Part shown: piece after piece, positions 1-8,965 of the stretch
How the letters are laid out: every line of letters begins with the position of its first letter
Numbering within the stretch: position 1 is the stretch's first letter
The notes under the pieces: model-generated
Database searches by the model: none
The model's input: the letters and a program-made list of their open reading frames with translations, nothing else
Told to the model about the DNA's origin: nothing
Assembly: GCA_002368795.1 (NCBI GenBank)
Contig: DFFG01000062.1
Coordinates: 1-36,559, forward strand
Length of the DNA stretch: 36,559 nucleotides
Direction: 5' to 3'
From: Eubacterium sp. UBA3782
GTDB lineage: Bacteria; Bacillota; Clostridia; Lachnospirales; Lachnospiraceae
Made by a program: the position numbers and the translations under genes

Positions 1-117
1 GCAACGCCGGTACTTGGAGGAATCTATGAAATAGATTCCGACGTAGTACCGCTGCGTGAGGACCGAGCGAGAGCGTTTCCCGAAAGAACAGGTATAAACG
101 ACCCTTATACGCTATAA
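1..117 (+). other. Open reading frame cut by the left edge, 38 codons to TAA
   Basis: Frame 1 is open from the first base to a TAA at 115-117 and would encode a peptide tail ending in TGINDPYTL. The other two forward frames hit stops within about 35 bases. I do not recognise the peptide. The same DNA is rich in inverted repeats, so this may be the 3' end of a mobile-element gene (such ends often overlap palindromes) or chance openness over structured non-coding DNA. The upstream part lies outside the window. Confidence 0.25.
9..53. repeat. Nested inverted repeat at the left edge
   Basis: GGTACT (9-14) pairs with AGTACC near 46-51, and inside it AATCTAT pairs with ATAGATT across a GAA loop. 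A second hairpin follows, CCTTATA (103-109) with TATAAGG (113-119) around a CGC loop. Together they give the edge a stem-rich character that the neighbouring gene does not explain. It could be the end of a transposable element or part of a structured RNA whose remainder lies outside the window. Confidence 0.4.
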
Positions 118-146
118 GGCATTCATCTCATTGTGGTGCCACAGGT

Positions 147-1352
147 TCATCCCGATGTCTTCTGCAGTGCCTCCAGATGCTTCCGTATAAAGGTGCTCAT
201 CAGCGCTTTATCTCCGGAGGCAAGATCATCGAGACGGATGTAGACGGTCTTGTCTGTCGGCTCTTCCTGGTACAGGGGAAGGCCCAGCTCTTTTCCTGCT
301 TTGGCCGGGAGGGGAAGGAAGCTTCCCTCGGCTTTTACATAGCAGGTCCGTGCCGTAGCCTTTTTTCGGTGGCTGCTGTCGACAAAGACAGCTACGGATT
401 TGTGTATGGCCTGATCCTCCAACGGTAGATAATAGTAGTTTTTGTAATCGCTGAAAAAATGCTTGAGCAAGCCCTGCCGGATGGGGATCTGCAGGGTTGC
501 GGCAGTTTTGCCTTTTTCTGCTGTGAGACAGGAGAGCGCGCCGTTTACGCAAAGAGAGGCGGGCAGTGGATGGACGAGAGAGAAGGAGATCTCTGCCATA
601 TCCGCAGCGTCCGTGCCCGGTGTGCTTTTGGAGATTATGTCAGAAGCCGGGCGGATCTCTCCGGCAAATAGCTCGGGGATCGCCAGGATCCGGACCAGAG
701 CCAGCATGCCGAGCACGTCATCGTGGTTGTGCAAAAAGAGCATATCCAGCAGCGTGTTATCCCGTGTGGCCAGCCAGCTCTGGTAGTCGCTGATCAGCTC
801 GCCTCCGCTTTTTTCGTCCCGGCGCGGGATGCACAGGTATTCCTCAATGCTTTTTTGCTTTATGGCCGGAAGACCAAGAAGCTTCTGGAAGGGACGGATC
901 TGCCGGTAGATATCCAGGGATTCCCAGTCCGCAAATGGATCCGGCATCCCATAGAAGGCATATTTGTGAGCAAGGTAGGGGAGATCGAAGGTCGTCCCGT
1001 TGAAGTGGATCAGCAGGTCGGATCCCTCCTCCCGAAGCTCCTGTATATAGGAAGAAAAGTAGGTCAGCATCTGTTTTTCTTCGGTCGGACGGTCGAGGAA
1101 CCATTGGGCCAGGATCCATTGTCCCTTCTTCCGGCAGATCAGGCCGAGGAGATAGAGATGGCTTGTCCGCCAGTAGAGTCCGGTGGTTTCTATATCAAAT
1201 AAAACGGGCAGATGACTTCCGCTGTAGGAGAGGACCTCTGCAGCCTGGTCATCGGTCAGCACTTCTGTTCTGGTAAGCAAAATAAGCTCCTTTCCGGGCC
1301 GTAAGGATGGAAAATCTGTCTGCCTGTGGGCCTCCGGAGAATACAGTATCAT
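147..1352 (-). CDS. YprB-like RNase H-fold (DEDD) exonuclease
   Basis: Predicted 3'-5' exonuclease of the RNase H superfamily, 401 aa. The DEDD motifs are visible: FDIETTGL with D53 and E55, HFNGTTFDLPYL with D123, and HNHDDVLGML with D212 and nearby His. These place it in the YprB-type group; the nucleic acid substrate is not established in this family. About 150 residues after the nuclease fold form a separate C-terminal region I cannot assign. The start is ATG at 1350-1352 because a GGAGGT (1361-1366 on the complement) sits 8 nt upstream; an in-frame upstream extension would run into ruvA. It is the only minus-strand gene in the window and is divergent from ruvA, which may suggest a DNA-maintenance role, but that is only context. 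Confidence 0.8.
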   Translation of the reverse strand: MILYSPEAHRQTDFPSLRPGKELILLTRTEVLTDDQAAEVLSYSGSHLPVLFDIETTGLYWRTSHLYLLGLICRKKGQWILAQWFLDRPTEEKQMLTYFSSYIQELREEGSDLLIHFNGTTFDLPYLAHKYAFYGMPDPFADWESLDIYRQIRPFQKLLGLPAIKQKSIEEYLCIPRRDEKSGGELISDYQSWLATRDNTLLDMLFLHNHDDVLGMLALVRILAIPELFAGEIRPASDIISKSTPGTDAADMAEISFSLVHPLPASLCVNGALSCLTAEKGKTAATLQIPIRQGLLKHFFSDYKNYYYLPLEDQAIHKSVAVFVDSSHRKKATARTCYVKAEGSFLPLPAKAGKELGLPLYQEEPTDKTVYIRLDDLASGDKALMSTFIRKHLEALQKTSG

Positions 1353-1368
1353 GATAGCATACCTCCGG

Positions 1369-1398
1369 TTTACAAGAAAGTCGGATTCATGGTAGAAT
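1369..1398 (+). promoter_or_regulatory. Sigma-A-type promoter for ruvA
   Basis: TTTACA (1369-1374) and TAGAAT (1393-1398) are separated by 18 bp, each one mismatch from the consensus. It lies in the short divergent gap between the YprB-like gene and ruvA and points toward ruvAB. Confidence 0.6.
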
Positions 1399-1434
1399 AA
1401 TCTGTATGTAAACTGAAGATGGGGTATTTTGCGC

Positions 1435-2055
1435 ATGTTTGGATTTATTAAGGGGTATATCGATGAGATCGCCGCAGATTATGTGGTGGTCGATAACCAT
1501 GGCATCGGCTGGCAGGTTTTTGTGCCGGGCAGCGTGCTGAACCGGGGTGTGAATATCGGAGACGAGGTAAAGCTGTATACGTATATGGCGGTCAGTGAAA
1601 ACGCGATGGCGCTGTATGGTTTTTTTACGCGGGATGACCTTTCTGTCTTCAAGATGCTGCTCAACGTCAGCGGCATCGGCCCGAAGGGTGCTCTGGGTGT
1701 GCTGTCTGCCCTTTCCGCGGACGACCTTCGTTTTGCCGTGCTTGCGGATGACGCCGCAGCGATCTCCAAGGCGCCGGGCATCGGAAAAAAGACAGCCCAG
1801 AAGCTGATCCTTGAGCTGAAGGATAAGTTTAAGCTGGACGATGCATTTGAAAAGAAATTTGATCATGAACAGGAGAAGGCCGCTGCCGCTGCCGGAGGGG
1901 CAGGGGCGCAGAGTGCGGAGGCAGATGCCGTGTCCGCACTGGTGGCGCTTGGGTATTCCGGTACTGAGGCGCTGCAGGCTGTGCGCAAGGTCAAGGCAGA
2001 CGGTGCCATGGATTCCGAAGAGATCCTGAAGGCGGCACTGCGGTTCATCTTCTGA
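1435..2055 (+). CDS. ruvA: Holliday junction branch migration protein RuvA
   Basis: Binds Holliday junctions as a tetramer and loads the RuvB motor for branch migration in recombinational repair. The 206 aa length is normal. Residues 1-65 form the OB-fold domain (MFGFIKGYI start, HGIGW motif), followed by two helix-hairpin-helix motifs, NVSGIGPKGAL (77-87) and KAPGIGKKTAQ (112-122). An Ala/Gly-rich linker (about 149-160) leads to the C-terminal domain III that contacts RuvB. ATG at 1435 is chosen over the TTG at 1429 because it gives the canonical family N-terminus. ruvB follows after 19 bp, so the two are co-transcribed. RuvC is not here; the RecU resolvase at 22516 would supply the cleavage step. 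Confidence 0.96.
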   Translation: MFGFIKGYIDEIAADYVVVDNHGIGWQVFVPGSVLNRGVNIGDEVKLYTYMAVSENAMALYGFFTRDDLSVFKMLLNVSGIGPKGALGVLSALSADDLRFAVLADDAAAISKAPGIGKKTAQKLILELKDKFKLDDAFEKKFDHEQEKAAAAAGGAGAQSAEADAVSALVALGYSGTEALQAVRKVKADGAMDSEEILKAALRFIF

Positions 2056-2074
2056 AAGGGGAGCAGATCAGCGA

Positions 2075-3076
2075 ATGGACAGACGATTCATACAGACAGA
2101 GGTCCAGGCCGAGGACGAGCCGGTAGAAAAAAGCCTGCGTCCGCAGCGGCTTGCGGAATATATCGGTCAGGAGAAAACGAAAAGTAATCTCCAGATCTAT
2201 ATCGAGGCGGCAAAGCAGAGGGGCGACGTGCTGGATCACGTCCTGCTCTACGGACCGCCGGGACTGGGAAAGACGACACTGGCAGGGATCATTGCCAACG
2301 AGATGGGCACACATATGAAGGTCACCAGCGGACCGGCCATCGAGAAGCCGGGCGAGATGGCCGCCATCCTGAACAATCTGCAGGAGGGAGATGTCCTGTT
2401 TGTCGATGAGATCCACCGGCTGAACCGCCAGGTAGAGGAAGTGCTCTATCCGGCTATGGAGGACTATGCCATCGATATCATGATCGGCAAGGGCTCCTCC
2501 GCCAGATCCATCCGCCTGGAGCTGCCGAAATTTACCCTGGTGGGCGCCACGACAAGGGCAGGCCTTCTTACGGCACCCTTAAGAGACCGCTTTGGCGTCA
2601 TCCAGCATATGGAATTCTACAATACAGAAGAGCTTACCGAGATCATCCGCCATTCGGCGAAGATCCTGAATGTGGAGATCGACCGGGAGGGCGCGGCGGA
2701 GATGGCCAGACGATCCCGCGGAACGCCCAGACTGTCCAACCGTCTCTTGAAGCGGGTACGGGATTTTGCAATGGTCCGCTATGATGGAAAGATCACAAAG
2801 GAGGTCGCTTCACTTGCGCTTGACCTTCTGGAGGTCGACCGGTTCGGGCTGGACCGTATCGACCGGCGGATCCTGCTGACGATCATCGAGAAATTCGGGG
2901 GAGGCCCTGTAGGCCTGGATACCCTTTCGGCGGCCATCGGCGAGGATTCGGGAACCATAGAAGATGTGTACGAACCATATTTGATCAAGAACGGGTTCCT
3001 GAACAGGACCCACAGCGGCCGGGTTGCCTCAAGGCTTGCGTATGAGCATCTGGGGATCCCGTATCCGGAGGAGTAA
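2075..3076 (+). CDS. ruvB: Holliday junction branch migration ATPase RuvB
   Basis: Hexameric AAA+ motor that pulls DNA through the RuvA-bound junction. The 333 aa show every expected motif: Walker A GPPGLGKT (60-67), Walker B with DEIH (111-114), sensor 1 GATTRAG (157-163), and arginine-finger region LRDRFG (169-174). A winged-helix C-terminus ends in the typical SGRVASRLAYEHLG. ATG at 2075 has AAAGGGGAG about 12 nt upstream. It is directly downstream of ruvA in a two-gene recombination unit; zapA begins 76 bp later, possibly still in the same transcript. Confidence 0.97.
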   Translation: MDRRFIQTEVQAEDEPVEKSLRPQRLAEYIGQEKTKSNLQIYIEAAKQRGDVLDHVLLYGPPGLGKTTLAGIIANEMGTHMKVTSGPAIEKPGEMAAILNNLQEGDVLFVDEIHRLNRQVEEVLYPAMEDYAIDIMIGKGSSARSIRLELPKFTLVGATTRAGLLTAPLRDRFGVIQHMEFYNTEELTEIIRHSAKILNVEIDREGAAEMARRSRGTPRLSNRLLKRVRDFAMVRYDGKITKEVASLALDLLEVDRFGLDRIDRRILLTIIEKFGGGPVGLDTLSAAIGEDSGTIEDVYEPYLIKNGFLNRTHSGRVASRLAYEHLGIPYPEE

Positions 3077-3152
3077 AATATACAGACGGGATGGGAAATG
3101 AAAGCCGGAGGCCAAAAGGGATGGCTGATCCGGCAGATAAGGGGAAACTGAC

Positions 3153-3512
3153 ATGGCAGAAAAGACATCCGTAAAGGTACTGATCGACGGCAGGGTCATC
3201 ACCCTCGCCGGCTATGAATCCAATGAGTATCTGCAGAGAGTGGCGTTTTATCTGAATACAAAGATCGCAGAGCTGGGCTCCTCCTCCGGTTACGGACGGC
3301 TGACCCAGGACGCAAAGTCCACCCTGCTGGCGCTGAATATCGCCGATGACTACTTCAAGGCGAAGGAGCAGGTGGAGGCTCTGGAGGAGGATCTGGAGAA
3401 CAAGGACCAGAATGCGTATGAGATCAAGCATGAGCTGATCCAGACCAGGATCGAGAATGAACGGCTGAAAAAAGAGCTGGAGCAGCTTCGGGCTGCAAAG
3501 AACAGCATCTGA
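3153..3512 (+). CDS. zapA: Cell division protein ZapA
   Basis: Small FtsZ-associated protein that bundles protofilaments at the Z ring. The 119 aa have the ZapA N-terminal globular part (VKVLIDGRVITLAGYESNEY, then LLALNIADDYFK at about 51-62), followed by a long Glu/Lys-rich coiled coil from about 65 to the end, slightly longer than in Gammaproteobacterial forms and usual for Firmicutes. ATG at 3153 follows a GGGGA element. The order zapA - U32 peptidase is common in Firmicutes, which supports the call, and the nearby SEDS/PBP pair gives a division and wall-synthesis context. Confidence 0.88.
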   Translation: MAEKTSVKVLIDGRVITLAGYESNEYLQRVAFYLNTKIAELGSSSGYGRLTQDAKSTLLALNIADDYFKAKEQVEALEEDLENKDQNAYEIKHELIQTRIENERLKKELEQLRAAKNSI

Positions 3513-3534
3513 GAAAAGAGAGGATGAGCCGGGT

Positions 3535-5931
3535 TTGACGGTTGCAGACAGACAGGTAAACAATCACAGAATGGAGCTTCTGGCACCGGCGGGTTCGGTG
3601 AAGGCACTTGAGGCAGGCTTTATGGCCGGGGCGGATGCCGTCTATATCGGCGGGGACCGGTTTGGCGCGCGTGCCTATGCGGACAATCCGGGAAGGGAGG
3701 ATCTGATCGGCGCGATCGATCTGGCCCACCGCCTGGGGAAGAAGCTGTATATGACGGTAAATACACTGCTGAAGGACGAGGAGCTGGAGAATGAGCTGAC
3801 CGGATGGATCCGTCCCTACGTGGAGGCGGGGCTTGACGGCGTGATCGTGCAGGATTTCGGTGTCTTTTCCATGCTTCGGGAATGCTTTCCGGAGCTTCCT
3901 CTGCATGCCAGCACCCAGATGGCCGTGACCGGTCCCTGCGGTGCCGCGCTGCTGAAGGAGGCGGGCGCCGTGCGCGTTGTGCCCGCCAGAGAGCTGTCCC
4001 TTTCCGAGATCCGTCGGATCCGGGATGAGGCGGGCATCGAGATCGAGGGCTTTATCCACGGCGCCATGTGCTATTCCTACTCCGGCATGTGCCTGATGAG
4101 CAGCCTGATCGGCGGCAGAAGCGGCAATCGGGGAAGGTGTGCCGGTGTCTGCCGTCTTGCCTTTGATGTGGCAGACAAAGAGCGGACCCTCACGGGGAAA
4201 AACAGTCGTTTTCCGCTGAATATGAAGGATATGTGCACCATCGGCATTCTTCCGGAACTCATCAGCGCAGGGATCACCTCCTTCAAGATCGAAGGGCGGA
4301 TGAAAAAGCCGGAATACACGGCAGGGGTGGCTTCCGTTTACCGGAAATACCTGGATCTGTGTGAGAAGCGGCTGGATGCAGGCCTTCCCCTGCTGCCGGC
4401 AGACTGGTATCATGTGGAGGCAGGTGACCGGCAGATCCTCTGGGATATTTTCAACCGGGACGGCTTTAATGAGGGCTGTTACCGTGTGCGGAACGGCAGA
4501 GAGCTGATCGCACTCAAAAATGAAAAGGAAAACCAGGTCACCAGAAAAAATGCCCAGGAGCTGACGGAAAAGATCCGCAGCAGCCTGGAGAGCAGGGAGA
4601 TGCGAAAAAGGCTGCAGGCGCCGGTAAAGGGAAGACTGTCCCTTTCCGCAGGCGGGATGGCTGTGCTGTCCCTTGCGTGGACAGATGGCCTGGGACACGA
4701 GGCTTTTGCCAAGGTCCATGCAGATGGTGTGCAGAAGGCGATCCGCTCTGCGGTCACCGAGGAGCGGGTCAGAAGCCAGATGAACAAGACCGGAGAGAGC
4801 AGCTTTTATTTTGCTGAACTCGAGATCGATATGGCGGATGACCTGTTTGTGCCTATGCAGCTGTTAAATGACCTGCGGCGCAGGGGCATGGAGGAGCTTT
4901 CGGTCGCTGTAAAGGCGGTGTTCGCCCGCACATGCGGGGAGCAGCCGGCAGCATCCAAAATGAGCCGGGAGATTCAGGCATCTGTAGAAGATGCAGAAGG
5001 CATGGAAGATGCAGCGGCACGTAGCAGCGATGGAGCAGCAGGCTCCATGCGCCTGTCGGTTTCCGTGGAGACCAGAGAACAGCTTCGTGCTGTCCTGGAA
5101 AAAGCGGCCGGAGGGCAGGAGATGGATGGAAGAATGTCTCCTGCGGATCAGCCGCTTGCAGCGGTCTTTGTGCCATGGACATTTTTTGAAAAAACAAATG
5201 CGGCGCATGATCTGGATCTGCAGCGCGCATCTGCCTGCCAGATCCCGGTGCAGCTGATGCTTCCCTATGTCTGCCGGGAGGCGGATCGGAAGCGCCTTGC
5301 TGGCGTGATACAAAATTATCGGGCATATATGCAGAAAGAGGATGGACGTTTCCAGAAGGGCGCAGGCATTCTGGTGAGAAACCTGGAGGAGCTGGGCCTT
5401 GTGCGCAGCCTTGGCGCGGCAGATCAGGTCATCCTGGATGCCGGTGTATACACGATGAACAGCCGGGCGGAGGCTTTCTTTGCCGGCCTTGGCATACGCA
5501 AAAATACGGTCTCGCAGGAGCTGAATGCCCGGGAGATCGGTCAGAGAGACAACCGGAATTCGGAAATGATCCTTTATGGGCGCGCCCCGATGATGGTGAG
5601 TGCCCATTGTCTCAGGAAAACGCTGGACCGGTGCACCAGAAGAAATGACTCCCTGGTGCTGACGGACAGAAAGCATGCGGCATTTCCGGTGCAGTGCTAT
5701 TGTGATTTCTGCTATAACGTGATCTACAACAGTCTGCCCACCAGCCTTCTGTCTGAGAGTGGAAGCCTGAAAAATGCAGGCATCCGTTCGGGGCGTCTTG
5801 TCTTTACCGGCGAAGATCCGGAAATGACCGGACGGATCCTGGAGGCCTTCCTTCGGGAGAACAGCGGGAGATCCTATGAGGCGCTGCCGTTCCAGACGAC
5901 AAAGGGACATTACCGCAGAGGAGCAGAATAA
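3535..5931 (+). CDS. U32 family peptidase-like protein (RlhA/DUF3656 type)
   Basis: 798 aa protein of the U32 family. The N-terminal TIM-barrel-like part starts MELLAPAGS and carries the family signature around EGFIHGAMCYSYSGMC (171-186). Cys179, Cys186, Cys202 or 206 and Cys234 are candidate ligands for the Fe-S cluster known in RlhA/UbiU-type relatives. A DUF3656-like middle and a second barrel-like half follow, ending in a Cys-containing CYCDFCYN segment. In relatives with this layout the role is 23S rRNA cytidine hydroxylation rather than proteolysis; that is by family only. Start: TTG at 3535 with GAGAGGA 10 nt upstream; ATG at 3571 is the alternative but has only a weak AGGT 13 nt upstream. 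An Ala/Glu/Ser-rich linker (about 480-505) separates the halves. The TAA abuts the next ATG. Confidence 0.85.
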   Translation: MTVADRQVNNHRMELLAPAGSVKALEAGFMAGADAVYIGGDRFGARAYADNPGREDLIGAIDLAHRLGKKLYMTVNTLLKDEELENELTGWIRPYVEAGLDGVIVQDFGVFSMLRECFPELPLHASTQMAVTGPCGAALLKEAGAVRVVPARELSLSEIRRIRDEAGIEIEGFIHGAMCYSYSGMCLMSSLIGGRSGNRGRCAGVCRLAFDVADKERTLTGKNSRFPLNMKDMCTIGILPELISAGITSFKIEGRMKKPEYTAGVASVYRKYLDLCEKRLDAGLPLLPADWYHVEAGDRQILWDIFNRDGFNEGCYRVRNGRELIALKNEKENQVTRKNAQELTEKIRSSLESREMRKRLQAPVKGRLSLSAGGMAVLSLAWTDGLGHEAFAKVHADGVQKAIRSAVTEERVRSQMNKTGESSFYFAELEIDMADDLFVPMQLLNDLRRRGMEELSVAVKAVFARTCGEQPAASKMSREIQASVEDAEGMEDAAARSSDGAAGSMRLSVSVETREQLRAVLEKAAGGQEMDGRMSPADQPLAAVFVPWTFFEKTNAAHDLDLQRASACQIPVQLMLPYVCREADRKRLAGVIQNYRAYMQKEDGRFQKGAGILVRNLEELGLVRSLGAADQVILDAGVYTMNSRAEAFFAGLGIRKNTVSQELNAREIGQRDNRNSEMILYGRAPMMVSAHCLRKTLDRCTRRNDSLVLTDRKHAAFPVQCYCDFCYNVIYNSLPTSLLSESGSLKNAGIRSGRLVFTGEDPEMTGRILEAFLRENSGRSYEALPFQTTKGHYRRGAE

Positions 5932-7503
5932 ATGGTCAATATCATCGTTCAGGTGTCAAGATATATTCTTCTTGCCATCATGGTCTTTTTTACGCTGGAG
6001 ACCTATATGGTGCTGCAGAGAAGGGATGATGATTCCCGCCGCCGGATCATGCGAAAGCAGATCTGGCTGATGGTGCTGTTCAATCTGACAAGCTTTCTTG
6101 TCATGTATCTGGTAAGCGGGGACACGCAGATGCTGGTCATGCTGGGCTGTGTGATCATCTATATTCTGGTGATCCAGATCCTGTACCGGCTGATCTATCA
6201 GAAGGCATCCCTTATTTTGCTGAACACCATGTGCATGATGCTCTCCATCGGCTTTGTCATCCAGAGCAGGCTGGGGATGGAGACCGCCAGAAAGCAGTTT
6301 GCCATCGCGGCTTTTGCCACCCTGGTGTGCTTTATCATTCCGGTGTTTGTGCGCCGCGTGCGCTGGGTGTCGAACCTGAGCTGGGTCTACGGCATCGGCG
6401 GCATCGTCCTTCTGGCGGCAGTCATGCTGATCGGAAGAGTAACGGGCGGTGCAAATCTTTCCCTGACCATCGGCGGGATCTCCTTTCAGTTTTCAGAATT
6501 TGTCAAGATCACGGTCGTTATGTTTATGGCCGGCATGCTGCAGGAAAAGACGGATTTCCGCACCGTGGTCATTACGACCGTGGTTGCTGCCATCCATGTC
6601 GGCATTCTGGCGCTGTCCGCCGATCTCGGAGCGGCTCTGATCTATTTTGTCGCGTATATCGTCATGGTGTACGTGGCTACAAGAAATCCGGGGTATTCGC
6701 TTCTTGGCCTTGCCGGCATGGGTGCGGCCTCGGTGCTGGCCTACCGGCTGTTCTATCACGTCAGGGTCCGTGTTCAGGTCTGGCAGGATCCCTTTGCAGA
6801 CTATGAGGGGACCGGCTATCAGATCATCCAGGCCCTGTTTGGCGTATGCGCGGGCGGATGGTTCGGCACAGGCCTTTTAAAAGGACATCCGGACTACATT
6901 CCCCTTGCCTGGGAGGATTTTACCTTTGCGGCGATCTGCGAGGAGTTTGGCATCCTGTTTGCCATCTGCCTCATCCTCCTGTGCATGGGTATGTATCTCT
7001 TGATCGTGAATATTTCCATGCGGCTGTCCAGGCCGTTCTATAAGCTGGTGGCGATCGGCCTTGGCACTGAGTATGCCTTCCAGGTTTTCCTGACCATCGG
7101 CGGCACGACGAAATTTATCCCGATGACAGGAATCACGCTTCCATTGATCAGTTATGGCGGAAGCTCCCTTTCCTGTACGATCATTATGATCTCGATCATC
7201 CAGGGCCTGTACATCCTCCGAAAGGATGAGGACATGGAGATCGAGCTGGCAAGGCGGGAGGCCAGAAGACAGGCAATTCTGGCCAGACGGCAGCGGGCCG
7301 CAGCGCAGCGCGGCGGGGAGACCCGTCCCTACGAGAGACCTGCAGATTTACGGACAGACATGCGCAGGCCGGCACAGCAAAGTGCTCCGGCAGAAGGATA
7401 CCAGAGGGATTATTATGGAGAACAGCAGCGGTCAGAAGAGACCGAACTCGAACGACGGATCGAGGAACAGACAAGACAGGACCTCGCGCTCCGAAACAAG
7501 TAA
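5932..7503 (+). CDS. FtsW/RodA/SpoVE-family (SEDS) peptidoglycan glycosyltransferase
   Basis: Multi-pass membrane glycosyltransferase that polymerises lipid II with a partner class B PBP. The protein is 523 aa, longer than usual for the family. Hydrophobic helices begin at residue 5 and continue to about 435. The SEDS extracellular signature is present as GTGLLKGHPDYIPLAWEDF with D329, followed by TFAAICEEFG, and the IPMTGITLPLISYGGSS motif is intact. The extra length is N-terminal helices plus a highly charged Arg/Glu-rich cytoplasmic tail (about 440-523). It starts on the base after the U32 stop, with AGAGGAG 8 nt upstream. The tail-coding DNA overlaps the PBP gene start by 89 nt, so the two are translationally linked, matching RodA-PbpA type pairs. 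Whether it serves division, elongation or sporulation cannot be told from sequence. Confidence 0.9.
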   Translation: MVNIIVQVSRYILLAIMVFFTLETYMVLQRRDDDSRRRIMRKQIWLMVLFNLTSFLVMYLVSGDTQMLVMLGCVIIYILVIQILYRLIYQKASLILLNTMCMMLSIGFVIQSRLGMETARKQFAIAAFATLVCFIIPVFVRRVRWVSNLSWVYGIGGIVLLAAVMLIGRVTGGANLSLTIGGISFQFSEFVKITVVMFMAGMLQEKTDFRTVVITTVVAAIHVGILALSADLGAALIYFVAYIVMVYVATRNPGYSLLGLAGMGAASVLAYRLFYHVRVRVQVWQDPFADYEGTGYQIIQALFGVCAGGWFGTGLLKGHPDYIPLAWEDFTFAAICEEFGILFAICLILLCMGMYLLIVNISMRLSRPFYKLVAIGLGTEYAFQVFLTIGGTTKFIPMTGITLPLISYGGSSLSCTIIMISIIQGLYILRKDEDMEIELARREARRQAILARRQRAAAQRGGETRPYERPADLRTDMRRPAQQSAPAEGYQRDYYGEQQRSEETELERRIEEQTRQDLALRNK

Positions 7504-8899
7504 GCCTTACCGGATCGTTTCCTACCTGTCCCTGGTCTTTTTCATCAGCCTGATCGGCTATATGATCTATTTCCAGGTCTGCAAGAGCGAGGAGCTGCTG
7601 AACAGCCCCTACAACAAACGGCAGGAGGAAGCGCAGGCAGAGGTAAAGCGCGGCTCCATCCTTGCCTCTGACGGCAGGACCGTCCTGGCAGAGACACAGG
7701 AGGATGAAGCGGGAAATTCGTACCGCGTCTATCCGTACTACCAGCTGTTCGCCCACACGGTCGGCTATCAGGTGTACGGCGGGAGCGGACTGGAGGCGAC
7801 AAAGAACAACGACCTGATCCATTCCCACGCCAGCCTGGTGACCCAGGTGCAGAATGATCTGGATGAGGTCAAAAAGACCGGAGACGATCTGGTCACGACC
7901 CTGGATCCCGTGCTGCAGCAGGCAGCCAGCGATGCCCTCGGCCAGAACCAGGGCGCGGTGATCGTGATGGATGTGGATACGGGAGAGATCCTTGCCGATT
8001 ACAGCAGCCCGTCCTTCGATCCCAACAGTGTGGAACAGAACTGGGACAGCCTGGTAACCAATGACCAGGGCGTCTTCATGAACCGGGCCATGCAGGGGCT
8101 CTACGCGCCTGGATCAACCTTTAAGATCGTTACGGCGCTGGCCTATCTGCGGCAGTACGGCAGCTTTGATGATTTTCACTACAGCTGCCAGGGCACCTAC
8201 GAAAATGCCGGCTTTACCATTCACTGTGCCGGCTATGCCGCCCACGGCGAGGAGGACATCGCAGGAGCGATGGCCAATTCCTGCAACTGTGCCTTTGCCT
8301 GGATGGCGGTGAACATGATCGACAGGGATATCCTCAGGGAGACGGCTGAGAGCCTTGGCTTCAATGATGAGACCCTTTCGCTGGATCTTCCCTGCACCAT
8401 AAGCGAGTTTCATGTAGACGGCAGCACGCCGGATCAGCTTCTGATGCAGACGGCCATCGGCCAGGGCGATACGCTGGCGACGCCGATGCAGATGCTGATG
8501 ATCGCGGATGCGGTGGCAAACGGCGGCCGGATGATGAAGCCGCGGTTTGTGAAGGAGGTCGTCAGCTCCGACGGCAATGTGGTGCGCACAGAGGAGAGCA
8601 GCACCCTGCGGGAGGCCATGACCCCGTCAGAGGCGGCAAGCCTTCGGGATCTGCTGTCGGGTGTCGTTGCCTACGGCACGGCCACAGATCTGGCAGGCCT
8701 GCCCTATAATATTGCAGGTAAGACGGGTACGGCCGAGTACGGAAACGTGGACGACAACACGGCACACTCCTGGTTTACCGGTTTTTCCGGGACCGGCCAG
8801 AATGATATCGCGGTGTGTGTCCTGGTGGAGGGCGGCGGCAACGGTCTGGCGCCGGCAACCACCGTGGCCGGCTACGTGTTCCAGAATTATTTTGGATAA
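7415..8899 (+). CDS. Class B-like penicillin-binding protein (PbpA-type transpeptidase)
   Basis: Crosslinks peptidoglycan strands made by its SEDS partner. 494 aa, similar in size to PbpA proteins. A polar cytoplasmic N-terminus (about 1-30) precedes one membrane anchor (about 33-52), a short pedestal and the transpeptidase domain. Active-site motifs are complete: S234-T-F-K237, S289-C-N291 and K436-T-G438. ATG at 7415 is chosen because AGAGGG lies 7 nt upstream and it gives a short polar N-terminus before the anchor; this start is 89 nt inside the SEDS gene in another frame. A longer in-frame form from 7226 would lie entirely within the SEDS coding region and is unlikely. A hairpin without a T run follows the stop. 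Confidence 0.9.
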   Translation: MENSSGQKRPNSNDGSRNRQDRTSRSETSKPYRIVSYLSLVFFISLIGYMIYFQVCKSEELLNSPYNKRQEEAQAEVKRGSILASDGRTVLAETQEDEAGNSYRVYPYYQLFAHTVGYQVYGGSGLEATKNNDLIHSHASLVTQVQNDLDEVKKTGDDLVTTLDPVLQQAASDALGQNQGAVIVMDVDTGEILADYSSPSFDPNSVEQNWDSLVTNDQGVFMNRAMQGLYAPGSTFKIVTALAYLRQYGSFDDFHYSCQGTYENAGFTIHCAGYAAHGEEDIAGAMANSCNCAFAWMAVNMIDRDILRETAESLGFNDETLSLDLPCTISEFHVDGSTPDQLLMQTAIGQGDTLATPMQMLMIADAVANGGRMMKPRFVKEVVSSDGNVVRTEESSTLREAMTPSEAASLRDLLSGVVAYGTATDLAGLPYNIAGKTGTAEYGNVDDNTAHSWFTGFSGTGQNDIAVCVLVEGGGNGLAPATTVAGYVFQNYFG

Positions 8900-8907
8900 A
8901 TCGTTTT

Positions 8908-8936
8908 GACAGAAGCCCCTTCGAACGGCTTTTGTC
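8908..8936. repeat. 10-bp hairpin after the PBP gene
   Basis: GACAGAAGCC (8908-8917) pairs with GGCTTTTGTC (8927-8936), ten pairs with one G-U. No T run follows on either strand, so it is not a standard intrinsic terminator. It may stabilise the 3' end of the upstream mRNA or act as a weak or factor-assisted terminator before the NUDIX promoter. Confidence 0.45.
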
Positions 8937-8965
8937 AGACCAGGCAAAATCCATTTGATGAATTC

